From CAUZEO01 sp963578625 (lineage in GTDB: Bacteria; Verrucomicrobiota; Kiritimatiellia; SLOV01): a stretch of 8,133 nucleotides of DNA. The notes under the pieces are model-generated. The model made no database searches. It saw nothing but the letters and a program-made list of their open reading frames with translations, and had not been told where the DNA came from. Both the position numbers and the translations under genes were made by a program. The DNA lies in contig CAUZEO010000245.1 of assembly GCA_963578625.1 (NCBI GenBank), positions 1-8,133 of the forward strand. The letters run 5' to 3'. How positions within the stretch are numbered: the stretch's first letter is position 1; every line of letters begins with the position of its first letter. Of this stretch, positions 1-7,422 are shown piece by piece.

Positions 1-982
1 AGGTCCTATCGCTTATGCGGCCGCCTATAACGCGAACTCGTTCCGGCTCGAGTATGGTCAGAGCATCTACCGCTGGAGCGCCACATCGCTCCCGGTCATG
101 TTCAGGAAATGCAGATCCATCGAAAAGACCCTGCTGGAAAGCGGCCAGGAGATTCCGAAAACGGCGATCATCCAACCCTGTGCCACGGTGTTCAACCTGG
201 CAAGCATGAATCATGACAGCAATGACAGCGACACGTTGAGGCTGATGTTTGATCTGCATAATAGGCTTCTCAGCCCGGGCAACGTAGCCCACGATTATCT
301 GCCCGAAGAAATGGTGCTTGACGGCAAGGGCTCTCTCGACGATTACACCGTCCTCTTTCTTCCCTACGCCCCCTATATGTCGGAAGAGTTTTCTCGTCGC
401 CTTACTCGATGGGTAGAGAAGGGTGGGACGTTGATTGCTATCGGTCCGTTTTCTCTGAAGAATGAGTTCGGCCTTGATCCGGTCGGCGGGGAATCAATGT
501 TCACAGCTCTGTTTCCGAAGTACAAAAAGATCGGCGAAGGCAATTGGGATTATAGCGTGGATGGGACGGATCAGAAACCCGAGCCCGCGGTTACCACAAA
601 GAGCTTTGGAAAAGGGCGGATTGTTTGCCTTAACCGGATGGTCGATATGCTCCTGCGACATCCGTCGTTAGGATCTCTTCTGACGAAGATCGTGAACGAG
701 ATGTGCGAGCAAACTGCAATGTCGCCCAACTCCGATCTGAGAATACTTGTCCGTGATGGGAACCGTGGTGAAAAATACCTGGCCCTGTGCAATGATCGTG
801 TTGAGGATTCGATCGAGACAAACGTTCTTGTAAAAGGACACTATGATCGACCGAAAGATATAACGGTTCCCGGTTGGTTCCCGGTTCCATCCAGGATCGT
901 CGGGAATCAGACTGAATTGATGATTCGTCTGGAGCCTGGTGAGTGGACAATGATCGCCCTCGAGGAAAGGAGCAACCAATGA
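1..982 (+). CDS. GH42-like (beta-galactosidase-type) protein, C-terminal part, 5' end outside window
   Basis: The reading frame is already open at base 2 and gives 326 residues before the TGA at 980-982, so the true start lies upstream; the internal ATG at 98 is not the start. The visible part holds the end of a catalytic barrel (IYRWSATSLPVMF, about fragment residues 22-34), then a GATase-like/beta-galactosidase trimerisation-type domain (HDYLPEEMVLDG, then GGTLIAIGPFSLKNEFG), and a small C-terminal beta domain ending in RLEPGEWTMIAL. By hand alignment about 71% of 300 residues match the C-terminus of the next gene, with one single-residue gap, so the two are tandem paralogues. Expected role from the family: hydrolysis of a beta-linked glycoside. 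No catalytic residue is visible here and substrate is unknown. The stop overlaps the next start as ATGA, which suggests one operon with coupled translation. Confidence 0.85.
   Translation, partial: GPIAYAAAYNANSFRLEYGQSIYRWSATSLPVMFRKCRSIEKTLLESGQEIPKTAIIQPCATVFNLASMNHDSNDSDTLRLMFDLHNRLLSPGNVAHDYLPEEMVLDGKGSLDDYTVLFLPYAPYMSEEFSRRLTRWVEKGGTLIAIGPFSLKNEFGLDPVGGESMFTALFPKYKKIGEGNWDYSVDGTDQKPEPAVTTKSFGKGRIVCLNRMVDMLLRHPSLGSLLTKIVNEMCEQTAMSPNSDLRILVRDGNRGEKYLALCNDRVEDSIETNVLVKGHYDRPKDITVPGWFPVPSRIVGNQTELMIRLEPGEWTMIALEERSNQ
966..972 (+). promoter_or_regulatory. Ribosome binding site for the second GH42-like gene
   Basis: AAAGGAG lies 6 bases before the ATG at 979, inside the last codons of the upstream gene. 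It decides the start: the in-frame ATG at 943 has no comparable site, and the 12 extra residues would be charged and would precede a clean signal peptide. The TGA at 980-982 ends the upstream gene within this ATGA, consistent with coupled re-initiation. Confidence 0.85.
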
Positions 983-1053
983 CAAGGATACGGAATCAAA
1001 TCAACGTGTTTGCCTGCCTGAGCCTGATGGTTGCAGCCGGTGTCGCGAAGGCG
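979..1053 (+). other. Signal peptide of the GH42-like protein
   Basis: Residues 1-25 have a basic N-region (MTRIRNQ), a hydrophobic core (VFACLSLMVAAGV) and an AKA site, with cleavage expected between A25 and Q26. Cys13 sits in VFAC, a poor lipobox placed too early, so signal peptidase I is more likely than lipoprotein processing. The neighbouring propeller and GH127-like proteins show no such segment. Confidence 0.8.
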
Positions 1054-4000
1054 CAACCGATGCAGCCGACGGAGGGCAAGAACCTCGCCAGGGGGAATTT
1101 ATGCACCTTTGATCCTCAGCCGAACTATGCCAAATGCACGGACATGGGTGACGCCGGCGATCTGACCGACGGTCTCTACAACGGGTGTGTCACGTCCGAT
1201 AAAGGCACCGTCGGCTGGAATGTCGGTTCGGGCTGGGACGTTGAAAGTATGCCCGTGGTCCTGGTCGACATCGACTTGGGGGATGCCCGGCCCATCGGCA
1301 AAATCACCTTTGACGGCGTCACCGGATTGCCGGGGGTGAAGTTTCCCCTGGCGGTGCGGGTATTCGTGAGCGAGGACGCAGAACAGTACGATCTTCTCTG
1401 CAACATGCTGACTGAATCGATGCCGCAGAGCAAGCCTCTGACCCACCGATTCGTTACCGACGATCTCAAAGGTTGGGGCAGGTATGTTCGCCTGGCGCTT
1501 CTTCCCGGCGGCCCTTTGATGTTCTTTGATGAGATCGAGATCATGGAGGGGGCGCACACCCGTGAACAGGCGCGTCATATCAATAAGAGGCCCATCCCGG
1601 CCGAAAAGCTGAAGATCTACGCAAAGCAGATGAGAAGGGGAACCCCGGATCTATGGTCCTATTCCGGCTATGGAAGCGACCGCGGCGAGATGCACGAGAG
1701 CGGCGGCTATTATGGTGAAGGAAAGCTGGGACATAATCCGGAAGTAAAAGCAGAGCATCCTGAATTTTACAGAGCGTCCATGGATATCAATGCCCTCTTG
1801 ATCCAGAAGAGCTTTCTTGACGAAAAACTGCGGTCTGCAAAACGCGTGAAATATTATGAAAGAAACATTGCCGGAAAAGATTCTCAAGCCAACGACGTCG
1901 GTTGGGGCGTTGAAGATCTTCAGAACAAAAGTCATGGCATTAATACTGAACTAAATGATTTGTTTCAATTCTACGGCCGGGCTTTTGACGCAAATCGAAG
2001 TGTAGAACAATTGTCCGGCATAGACATCAGGTTAAATTCTATTATAGATAAAATCCAAGGGCTGGAAGCTGACGTTGGGGATTGGTTCACCAAGTCGATC
2101 TCTGAAGTCGTCAAAGAAGCAGGGAAATGGGAAAGCGTGGCCCTTGATCTCCCTGCCGACGAAAAAGTTCTCAACGATGGCGGTACCAGCCGCAGGTATC
2201 AGTTCACTGCGTTTCATGGCGCCCAACCGGAACTGTGGCCGCTGGGTCCATTCGATGGCACTCACATCGACTGGCCCGTTTCCTGGCCGAAATCAGACAT
2301 TCCCGGAGAATACGAATTTCCAAAACTGCGCGGATATATTGAGAAAAGGCTGGAGGAAAGCTCTGGTAGATTGAAGAGCGTTTCCTTGACCGAACCCAGC
2401 TATCGGGGGCGGCTTTATCCAATGACGCAGTGGATGCTTGAAAAGGCCGAGAAGAACCGGGATATCATTCTGCAGACCGAAAAGGATAAGATAGCTCCTG
2501 TAGTTGGCGAACCATTTGTGATTGATATCAGGTCGCGACTTAATATTCATAACCCGGACGCTCTTGAATATATCAGGGGATATCTGAAAAACCTCGCCGC
2601 TGAAATCACTTCGCAGGTAGAGACCGACTATTTCGTGACAACATGGGAAGGATCGCCTAACCACGTCGGCTATAACCCTTCGAGCCAATCGGCCTTTCAT
2701 GCGTACTTGAAGGAACGGTACGGGTCTATCGAATCGTTGAACGGGAAGTGGCGGACGGAGCATGCCTCTATCGAGGCGATCGAGATCCCGTATGAGCAGT
2801 ATGAATCACCTGCCGAGAAGGTGTCCGGAATTACCTACGAATTCGAACGTTGGAGACGGATAGACTATGTTCGACTCATGGCAACGATGCGGCAATCTTT
2901 GCGGGAAGGCGCACCGAACGTACCTGTGATGCCTGATCCGTCATGGTTTCTGAAAGAAGGGAACGGATACCTGATGTACAAGGAAAACACCTGCGACATC
3001 ATGGGGTTCCATGCAAACCCGGAGTCCGAAGATCCCATGTGGGTTTATCTGGATACCATGAACAGGGCGTTTGGAAAGATCACGGGATATTTAGAGAACT
3101 ACTACGGAATGCGATCCAGGGCACATCTAAGCGACGAACGCCTGGCCAAGCGAGATATTCGCAAATTTTTCTTCAAATTGTTCCTGAGGGATGTGCGGGT
3201 CTCGGCCTGGTGGCTGGGATATCACACCAGTCCCACAGCCTATCTGACTTCTTATAATGGGAACGTATTCGGGCTTAATTACGATCAGACGATCTACCGC
3301 TGGAGCGCCACCTCGCTTCCCGTGATGTTCAGAAGGGGCCGATCCATTGAGAAGGCCCTCCTGGAGAGCCGGCAGGAGATTCCGAAAACCGCGATCATCC
3401 AGCCCTGCGCCTCCGTGTTCAACCTGGCCAGTTTGAATCGTGAGGGTAATTGGAGCGATGCATTGAGCCTAATGTTGGATCTTCACAACGAACTGCTTGG
3501 CCCGGGAAACGTTCCTCACGATTATCTTCCCGAGGAAATGGTTCTTGATGGCAACGGTTCCCTGGACAATTACACCGCCCTGTTTCTGCCCTGTGCCCCG
3601 TATATGTCAGACGCCTTTTCTCGTCGTCTCAAAGAATGGGTCCAGAATGGGGGTACGCTGATCGCATTCGGCCCGTTTTCCTTGAAGAATGAGTTCGGCC
3701 TTGACCTTGAGAGCGGGGACTCGATCTATAGAACTCTGTTTCCCAAATACAAGAAGGTTGGCGCGGGGGATTGGGACTACAGCGTGGATGGCACGGATCG
3801 CATCGCCCGGCCAGTCGAAACAAGAAGCTTCGGGAAGGGACAGGTGGTCTGCCTGAACCGGATGCTGGACGTGCTCCTGCAAGATGTGTCGTTGACATCA
3901 TTACTCACGGAGATCGTGAAAGACGCGTGCGAACGAACGGCACAATCTCCCCACTCCGATCTGGGGATTCTTGTCCGCGAAGGGGCGGAGGGTGAGAAGT

Positions 4001-4188
4001 ATCTTGGTCTATGCAACCGGAATGTCGAGGATCCCATTGAAACAACCGTTATCGTTGCCGGAAAATACGAGAATCCGATGGATATCCTGGTTCCCGGCTG
4101 GTTCCCTGTACCATCAAACATCAATGGACGGAAGACGATCTTGACGATACGCCTCGAGCCGGGCGACTGGACCCTGGTCCGATTGTGA
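979..4188 (+). CDS. Secreted discoidin + GH42-like glycoside hydrolase, full-length paralogue
   Basis: The protein has 1069 residues. Order of parts: signal peptide (1-25); discoidin/F5-8-type-C-like beta domain (about 35-191, from NLARGN to FFDEIEIMEG), often carbohydrate-binding; a linker and helical segment rich in Lys, Asn and Gln (about 200-395); a TIM-barrel-like region (about 405-800); a GATase-like trimerisation-type domain (about 835-960, HDYLPEEMVLDG, GGTLIAFGPFSLKNEFG); and a small C-terminal beta domain ending in RLEPGDWTLVRL. The barrel carries the GH42-like stretch AFHAYLKERYGSIESLNGKW (572-591). Candidate catalytic acids are E557 in TTWEGSP and E706 in GYLENYYG; this is inference, since the usual GH42 acid/base motif (D-N-E) is not present. 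The family hydrolyses beta-galactosides or related glycosides; the substrate here is unknown. Much longer than typical GH42 enzymes (about 650-700 residues) because of the N-terminal additions. Could be a different GH42-like clan GH-A family. Confidence 0.85.
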   Translation: MTRIRNQINVFACLSLMVAAGVAKAQPMQPTEGKNLARGNLCTFDPQPNYAKCTDMGDAGDLTDGLYNGCVTSDKGTVGWNVGSGWDVESMPVVLVDIDLGDARPIGKITFDGVTGLPGVKFPLAVRVFVSEDAEQYDLLCNMLTESMPQSKPLTHRFVTDDLKGWGRYVRLALLPGGPLMFFDEIEIMEGAHTREQARHINKRPIPAEKLKIYAKQMRRGTPDLWSYSGYGSDRGEMHESGGYYGEGKLGHNPEVKAEHPEFYRASMDINALLIQKSFLDEKLRSAKRVKYYERNIAGKDSQANDVGWGVEDLQNKSHGINTELNDLFQFYGRAFDANRSVEQLSGIDIRLNSIIDKIQGLEADVGDWFTKSISEVVKEAGKWESVALDLPADEKVLNDGGTSRRYQFTAFHGAQPELWPLGPFDGTHIDWPVSWPKSDIPGEYEFPKLRGYIEKRLEESSGRLKSVSLTEPSYRGRLYPMTQWMLEKAEKNRDIILQTEKDKIAPVVGEPFVIDIRSRLNIHNPDALEYIRGYLKNLAAEITSQVETDYFVTTWEGSPNHVGYNPSSQSAFHAYLKERYGSIESLNGKWRTEHASIEAIEIPYEQYESPAEKVSGITYEFERWRRIDYVRLMATMRQSLREGAPNVPVMPDPSWFLKEGNGYLMYKENTCDIMGFHANPESEDPMWVYLDTMNRAFGKITGYLENYYGMRSRAHLSDERLAKRDIRKFFFKLFLRDVRVSAWWLGYHTSPTAYLTSYNGNVFGLNYDQTIYRWSATSLPVMFRRGRSIEKALLESRQEIPKTAIIQPCASVFNLASLNREGNWSDALSLMLDLHNELLGPGNVPHDYLPEEMVLDGNGSLDNYTALFLPCAPYMSDAFSRRLKEWVQNGGTLIAFGPFSLKNEFGLDLESGDSIYRTLFPKYKKVGAGDWDYSVDGTDRIARPVETRSFGKGQVVCLNRMLDVLLQDVSLTSLLTEIVKDACERTAQSPHSDLGILVREGAEGEKYLGLCNRNVEDPIETTVIVAGKYENPMDILVPGWFPVPSNINGRKTILTIRLEPGDWTLVRL

Positions 4189-4214
4189 ATGGACCACAGT
4201 TCTCGACGGCAATG

Positions 4215-4273
4215 CCTCTTAATCCCTCCTCCTCATCTCTCCTCTTCATCGATGAGGAGGAGGGCTTAAGAGG
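4215..4273. repeat. Long inverted repeat, 23-bp arms with one mismatch
   Basis: The arms are 4215-4237 (starting CCTCTTAATCCC) and 4251-4273 (ending GGCTTAAGAGG). They pair at 22 of 23 positions; the only mismatch is T4223 against C4265. The loop is 4238-4250 (13 bases). A competing shorter hairpin, 4241-4250 with 4251-4260, pairs at 9 of 10. The left arm is pyrimidine-rich and the right arm purine-rich. It begins 27 bases after the stop of the GH42-like gene. No T-run follows the right arm, so it is not a standard intrinsic terminator; it may protect or process mRNA, attenuate transcription, or be a dispersed palindromic repeat. Confidence 0.85.
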
Positions 4274-4299
4274 AGCGATGAGGATTGCAGAATCTTTTG

Positions 4300-4347
4300 G
4301 GTATTCAGAAATACGTAGAGAGCGCATGCTGACATATTCTGGATACC
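4300..4347 (+). promoter_or_regulatory. Inverted repeat directly before the propeller-protein start
   Basis: GGTATTCAGAA (4300-4310) and TTCTGGATACC (4337-4347) can form an 11-bp RNA stem in which the only non-Watson-Crick pair is U4305-G4342. The loop is 26 bases. The right arm ends 4 bases before the ATG at 4352, and the only purine-rich stretch upstream (TAGAGAG, 4314-4320) lies in the loop, too far for a normal Shine-Dalgarno. As DNA it could be an operator; as RNA it could control ribosome access. No convincing -35/-10 promoter was seen in this spacer. Confidence 0.5.
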
Positions 4348-4351
4348 GAAC

Positions 4352-5842
4352 ATGAACAACGGACCCATTAGCATCGGCTCCCGGCTTGAGCTGTTCGTGG
4401 ACGACTGGCTTATCGACCGTCTTAGCGGCGCGGAACGCCGCCTCCATCATCCCGCGCCGCAGGAGATCGCCCTGGTCTTCGACCGGCCCTGGGAAGGGAA
4501 CATGTCGGGCGGGATGTCCGTCCTTCGGGCCGACGACGGTCTCTACCGCCTCTACTACAAGGCAGGGCCGGACGGGCGCTCCTGTGGCTGTTACGCCGAG
4601 AGTCCTGACGGCATCACCTGGACGCGCCCGTCCGTGGGGCTGTTCGAGATGGCAGGCACGCGCGACAACAACGTGATTCTGCCCCCGGAGATCGGCGACA
4701 ATTGCGCCGGTGATTTCAGCCCCTTCGAAGATACCCGGCCGGGTGTGCCGGCGGATCAGCGGTACAAAGGCATCAGCGGCATGACCGGCAAGGTGTCCGC
4801 GTTCGCTTCGCCGGACGGGATCCAATGGCGAAAGCTCGTGCCCGAGCCCGTCGTCGAGGGGTACGACTCGCAGCACATGGCCTTCTGGGACGCGCCGCGG
4901 GGCGAATATCGAGCCTACCTTCGCCACCGTCGCATCGCCGCGTACCAGGCGGGCCTGCAGGAGCTTGGCACCCCGAACATAGAGACGGATGACGAAACCG
5001 GGCTGACCGTGGACGGTTTGGACAACGGGCGCGACATCATTACCAGTACCTCGAAGGATTTCGTGAACTGGTCCAAGGCAGAATTCATTACGTACTCCCC
5101 GGGCCGCGTCAACGAACTCTACGAGAACAGCATTCAGCCGTACCACCGCGCTCCCCATCTGATTCTGGGTTTCCCCCTGCGCTACATCGACCGCGGATGG
5201 AGCGTGGCGACCAAAGCGCTGCCGGAGCTCGAACTCCGGCGGAAACGTGCTGCCCAGCACTCCGATCGCGCGGGAACGGCCATGACCGACGCCATGCTGA
5301 TGTGCAGCCGCGACGGGAGACACTTCTCGATGTGGCCGGAGTCCTTTATCCGGCCCGGATTGCGGATGAAGGACAACTGGATGTACTGGGACAACTTCGT
5401 CTTGATCGGAATGCTGGAAACGGCCTCGCCGATCGACGGCGCTCCCGACGAGCTTTCCATGTACCTCACGGAGGCGTTCTATCGGTCGGGACCACCGAGC
5501 CAATTGCGGCGGTACACCCTTCGCATCGACGGGTTCGTATCGGTGAATGCACCCCTGCACGGGGGTGAGATGCTCACGCGGCCGCTCGTGTTTTCCGGGT
5601 CCGAGCTGGTGATGAACTACTCGACCTCGGCCGCCGGCAGCGTGCAGGTCGAGCTGCAGGATGCCCAGGGGATCCCCTTGCCGGGATTCGCCCTGGCCGA
5701 CTCGGAGGTGATGTACGGCGATTCGCTGGAACAACCCGTGCTGTGGCGGGGGAATTCCGATTTGGGCGCATGGGCCGGTACCCCCGTGCGGTTGAGATTC
5801 GTGTTGAAGGACGCCGATCTCTTCTCGCTGAGGTTTCGCTGA
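4352..5842 (+). CDS. Five-bladed beta-propeller GH43/GH32-like family protein, uncharacterised
   Basis: The protein has 496 residues and no signal peptide, so it is probably cytoplasmic. The first ATG in frame is used; the conserved-looking GSRLELFVDDWLID begins at residue 9, supporting this start although no good Shine-Dalgarno is seen. Blade-like motifs recur: SPDGITW (84-90), SPDGIQW (153-159), SKDFVNW (234-240) and SRDGRHF (319-325), spaced 69-85 residues, as expected for a beta-propeller of the sort found in GH32, GH43 and related hydrolases. Other marked stretches are YDSQHMAFWD (171-180) and RYTLRIDGFVS (387-397). Residues from about 400 look like a beta-sandwich. D17, D18 and D180 are candidate active-site acids by inference only. 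I recall similar proteins in Planctomycetes and relatives annotated as hypothetical. A sugar-hydrolase or phosphorylase role is plausible given the neighbours but not shown. It lies 6 bases from the next gene. Confidence 0.75.
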   Translation: MNNGPISIGSRLELFVDDWLIDRLSGAERRLHHPAPQEIALVFDRPWEGNMSGGMSVLRADDGLYRLYYKAGPDGRSCGCYAESPDGITWTRPSVGLFEMAGTRDNNVILPPEIGDNCAGDFSPFEDTRPGVPADQRYKGISGMTGKVSAFASPDGIQWRKLVPEPVVEGYDSQHMAFWDAPRGEYRAYLRHRRIAAYQAGLQELGTPNIETDDETGLTVDGLDNGRDIITSTSKDFVNWSKAEFITYSPGRVNELYENSIQPYHRAPHLILGFPLRYIDRGWSVATKALPELELRRKRAAQHSDRAGTAMTDAMLMCSRDGRHFSMWPESFIRPGLRMKDNWMYWDNFVLIGMLETASPIDGAPDELSMYLTEAFYRSGPPSQLRRYTLRIDGFVSVNAPLHGGEMLTRPLVFSGSELVMNYSTSAAGSVQVELQDAQGIPLPGFALADSEVMYGDSLEQPVLWRGNSDLGAWAGTPVRLRFVLKDADLFSLRFR

Positions 5843-5848
5843 TCTGAA

Positions 5849-7387
5849 ATGAATCCAAAAGAAGTCATGGAACTGGGGGGACGGAACCTTCTCGGCTGGC
5901 TCAATCCCGACCGCGACTACCTGCCTACGGGGAGCTGGTGCATTACGCATGACCTGGCCCGGTTGTGGGATGCCCTGTTGCGCCTTGAGGATGCCACAGA
6001 ATTTGTCATCCCCGGCCACATGGAAGGGTCCATGCTGCGTAATCTGCATTGGCTCTCGGACAATCCGGACGGATTGCTTTTCGTGCCTCCCGGTTTGGAT
6101 TGGATCGAACCCCGGTTCGAGCTTCACTCCGTGCGGGAGGGCCTCCTGGCGTTCAACGCCCTGGTTCGATTAAGGAACAATCGCTGGGCCGAGGAAGCGG
6201 GCCACCACTACCTGGAGACGATCCGCCGCTGTCTGAAACCGGACGGCGCATGGGATCTTCTCGCGTTTGACTATGCCAAGCACTTTCCCGAAATGGCCGA
6301 CGGTCACGTGACCGATCCGATTCGTGCCCGTGTGAACAGGCTGAGCTCCCACGGGAAATTGATCGAGGCACTGGTCCTGTTCCATCAGACGACCGGAGAT
6401 CCGTTGGCATTGGAACTGGCAGACGAGCTGGCGCGCTACCATCTGCAACACTCCACGAATCCCGATGGTACGGTGCCCGAAGAGGTCACGAACGAAGGGA
6501 ACACCGCCGACCGTCAGTCGTATCAATACATGCTGATCGGATTGCTCCTGTTCGGGCTGATGACGCGACAGTCGCAGTACGTCGACCGGGTCCTCAAAAC
6601 GTTCCAGGTTGGCATGCCCGGCCTGATCGTGAATGAATCCGGCTGGGTAGCGCACGATCTGGGCACGCAGAGATTCTTTGACAAGTCGGGAAATCTGCGG
6701 GTCAACACGGAGTCCACCGGGGCCACCGTTCGATTGGCTTTGTGGCTGGCACTTCATACGGGTCACACCGAGATCTACGACGACGTGGAACGTTTACTGC
6801 GGTCTCGCATCTTCCCGGGCCAGATCACGGAGAAGGATGGGCCGGAGAACAACCCGGGCGTTGAGATGCACGAGATCGAATTCGGCGGATGGGGTGAGAA
6901 TTCCTATCCCCATGCGGGGAAAAGCTGTAATCCAAGCGGCACCGCCGAGATCGTGCATACCCTCAGCGCGGTCTATCAGCACATTGCCGCCCGCGAGGAG
7001 AGAGGCCTGGTCGTCTATCTGCACCTCGATTACGATGATGATCACGTGCAGATCAACAGCCGACGCGGGGAAGAAGCCGAAGTCACCGTCCGTCCCGGAA
7101 ATCACGAGGACGTCTTCATTCGCGTGCCCGGGTGGGCGCCCCGTGACACGGTCAGAGTCAGCGTGGACGGCAGTCCCCTCCCCCTTGACTTCACTGATTC
7201 GTTTGTGCTCGTCGACAAGCAATTCCTGCGGCAGGGCAGTCGGATCGTACTTCATCACGCACTGCCCACGCGCGAAACAACCGAGACGATGCTCGCCGGC
7301 GACACCTACCGATTCGCCTGGCGCGGCGACGAAATCACAGGCGTCCATCCCAACCAGAGGCCGAGGCCGTATTATCCGACGTTGTAA
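5849..7387 (+). CDS. GH127/DUF1680-like (alpha/alpha)6-barrel glycosidase relative with altered active site
   Basis: The protein has 512 residues, no signal peptide and starts 6 bases after the propeller gene; no strong Shine-Dalgarno is visible, so re-initiation in an operon is likely. Residues 1 to about 375 are helical, with barrel-type helix pairs such as KLIEALVLFHQTTGDPLALE. The stretch VNTESTGATVRLALWLA (285-301) followed by YDDVERLLRSRIFPG matches the GH127 region with the E-T-C zinc-ligand motif, and SCNPSGTAEIVHTLSAVY (from S359) matches the C-C-P-P-N region. The C-terminal beta-sandwich (about 385-480) has VFIRVPGWA, as in DUF1680 proteins. GH127 members are beta-L-arabinofuranosidases that use a Zn-bound cysteine nucleophile. 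Here only E288 and C360 of the four-ligand set have plausible equivalents; the other cysteines are C31 and C128. Substrate and activity therefore cannot be transferred. Family relation is fairly secure, function is not. Confidence 0.75.
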   Translation: MNPKEVMELGGRNLLGWLNPDRDYLPTGSWCITHDLARLWDALLRLEDATEFVIPGHMEGSMLRNLHWLSDNPDGLLFVPPGLDWIEPRFELHSVREGLLAFNALVRLRNNRWAEEAGHHYLETIRRCLKPDGAWDLLAFDYAKHFPEMADGHVTDPIRARVNRLSSHGKLIEALVLFHQTTGDPLALELADELARYHLQHSTNPDGTVPEEVTNEGNTADRQSYQYMLIGLLLFGLMTRQSQYVDRVLKTFQVGMPGLIVNESGWVAHDLGTQRFFDKSGNLRVNTESTGATVRLALWLALHTGHTEIYDDVERLLRSRIFPGQITEKDGPENNPGVEMHEIEFGGWGENSYPHAGKSCNPSGTAEIVHTLSAVYQHIAAREERGLVVYLHLDYDDDHVQINSRRGEEAEVTVRPGNHEDVFIRVPGWAPRDTVRVSVDGSPLPLDFTDSFVLVDKQFLRQGSRIVLHHALPTRETTETMLAGDTYRFAWRGDEITGVHPNQRPRPYYPTL

Positions 7388-7422
7388 ATCCCGTAGAGCG
7401 GCTCTTGTGAATCCATAGCCTG

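Noticed and set aside
98..100. ATG at 98 as the start of the first gene
   Set aside because: The 32 codons before it align with the paralogue (AAYNANSF against TSYNGNVF, then IYRWSATSLPVMF in both), so the gene runs in from outside the window.
943..978. Longer start (ATG at 943) for the second GH42-like gene
   Set aside because: It would add 12 charged residues before the signal peptide and lacks the strong AAAGGAG that precedes the ATG at 979.
1099..1578. Minus-strand open frame of 159 codons inside the discoidin region
   Set aside because: It is antisense to a coding region with clear domain structure and has no recognisable motif or ribosome binding site.
4215..4273. Intrinsic terminator call for the long hairpin
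   Set aside because: The sequence after the right arm (AGCGATGAGGATTGC) has no T-run. It is kept as an inverted repeat of unknown role.
4121..6127. Open frame of 668 codons on the minus strand
   Set aside because: It lies antisense to the propeller and GH127-like genes and crosses the spacer. Its product is rich in Arg, His, Pro and Gly with no recognisable domain, as expected from the antisense of GC-rich genes, whereas the plus-strand products show clear family motifs.
6678..7418. Open frame of 246 codons on the plus strand
   Set aside because: It overlaps the GH127-like gene in another frame and gives an Arg/Ser/Pro-rich product with no domain; the main frame is supported by family motifs.
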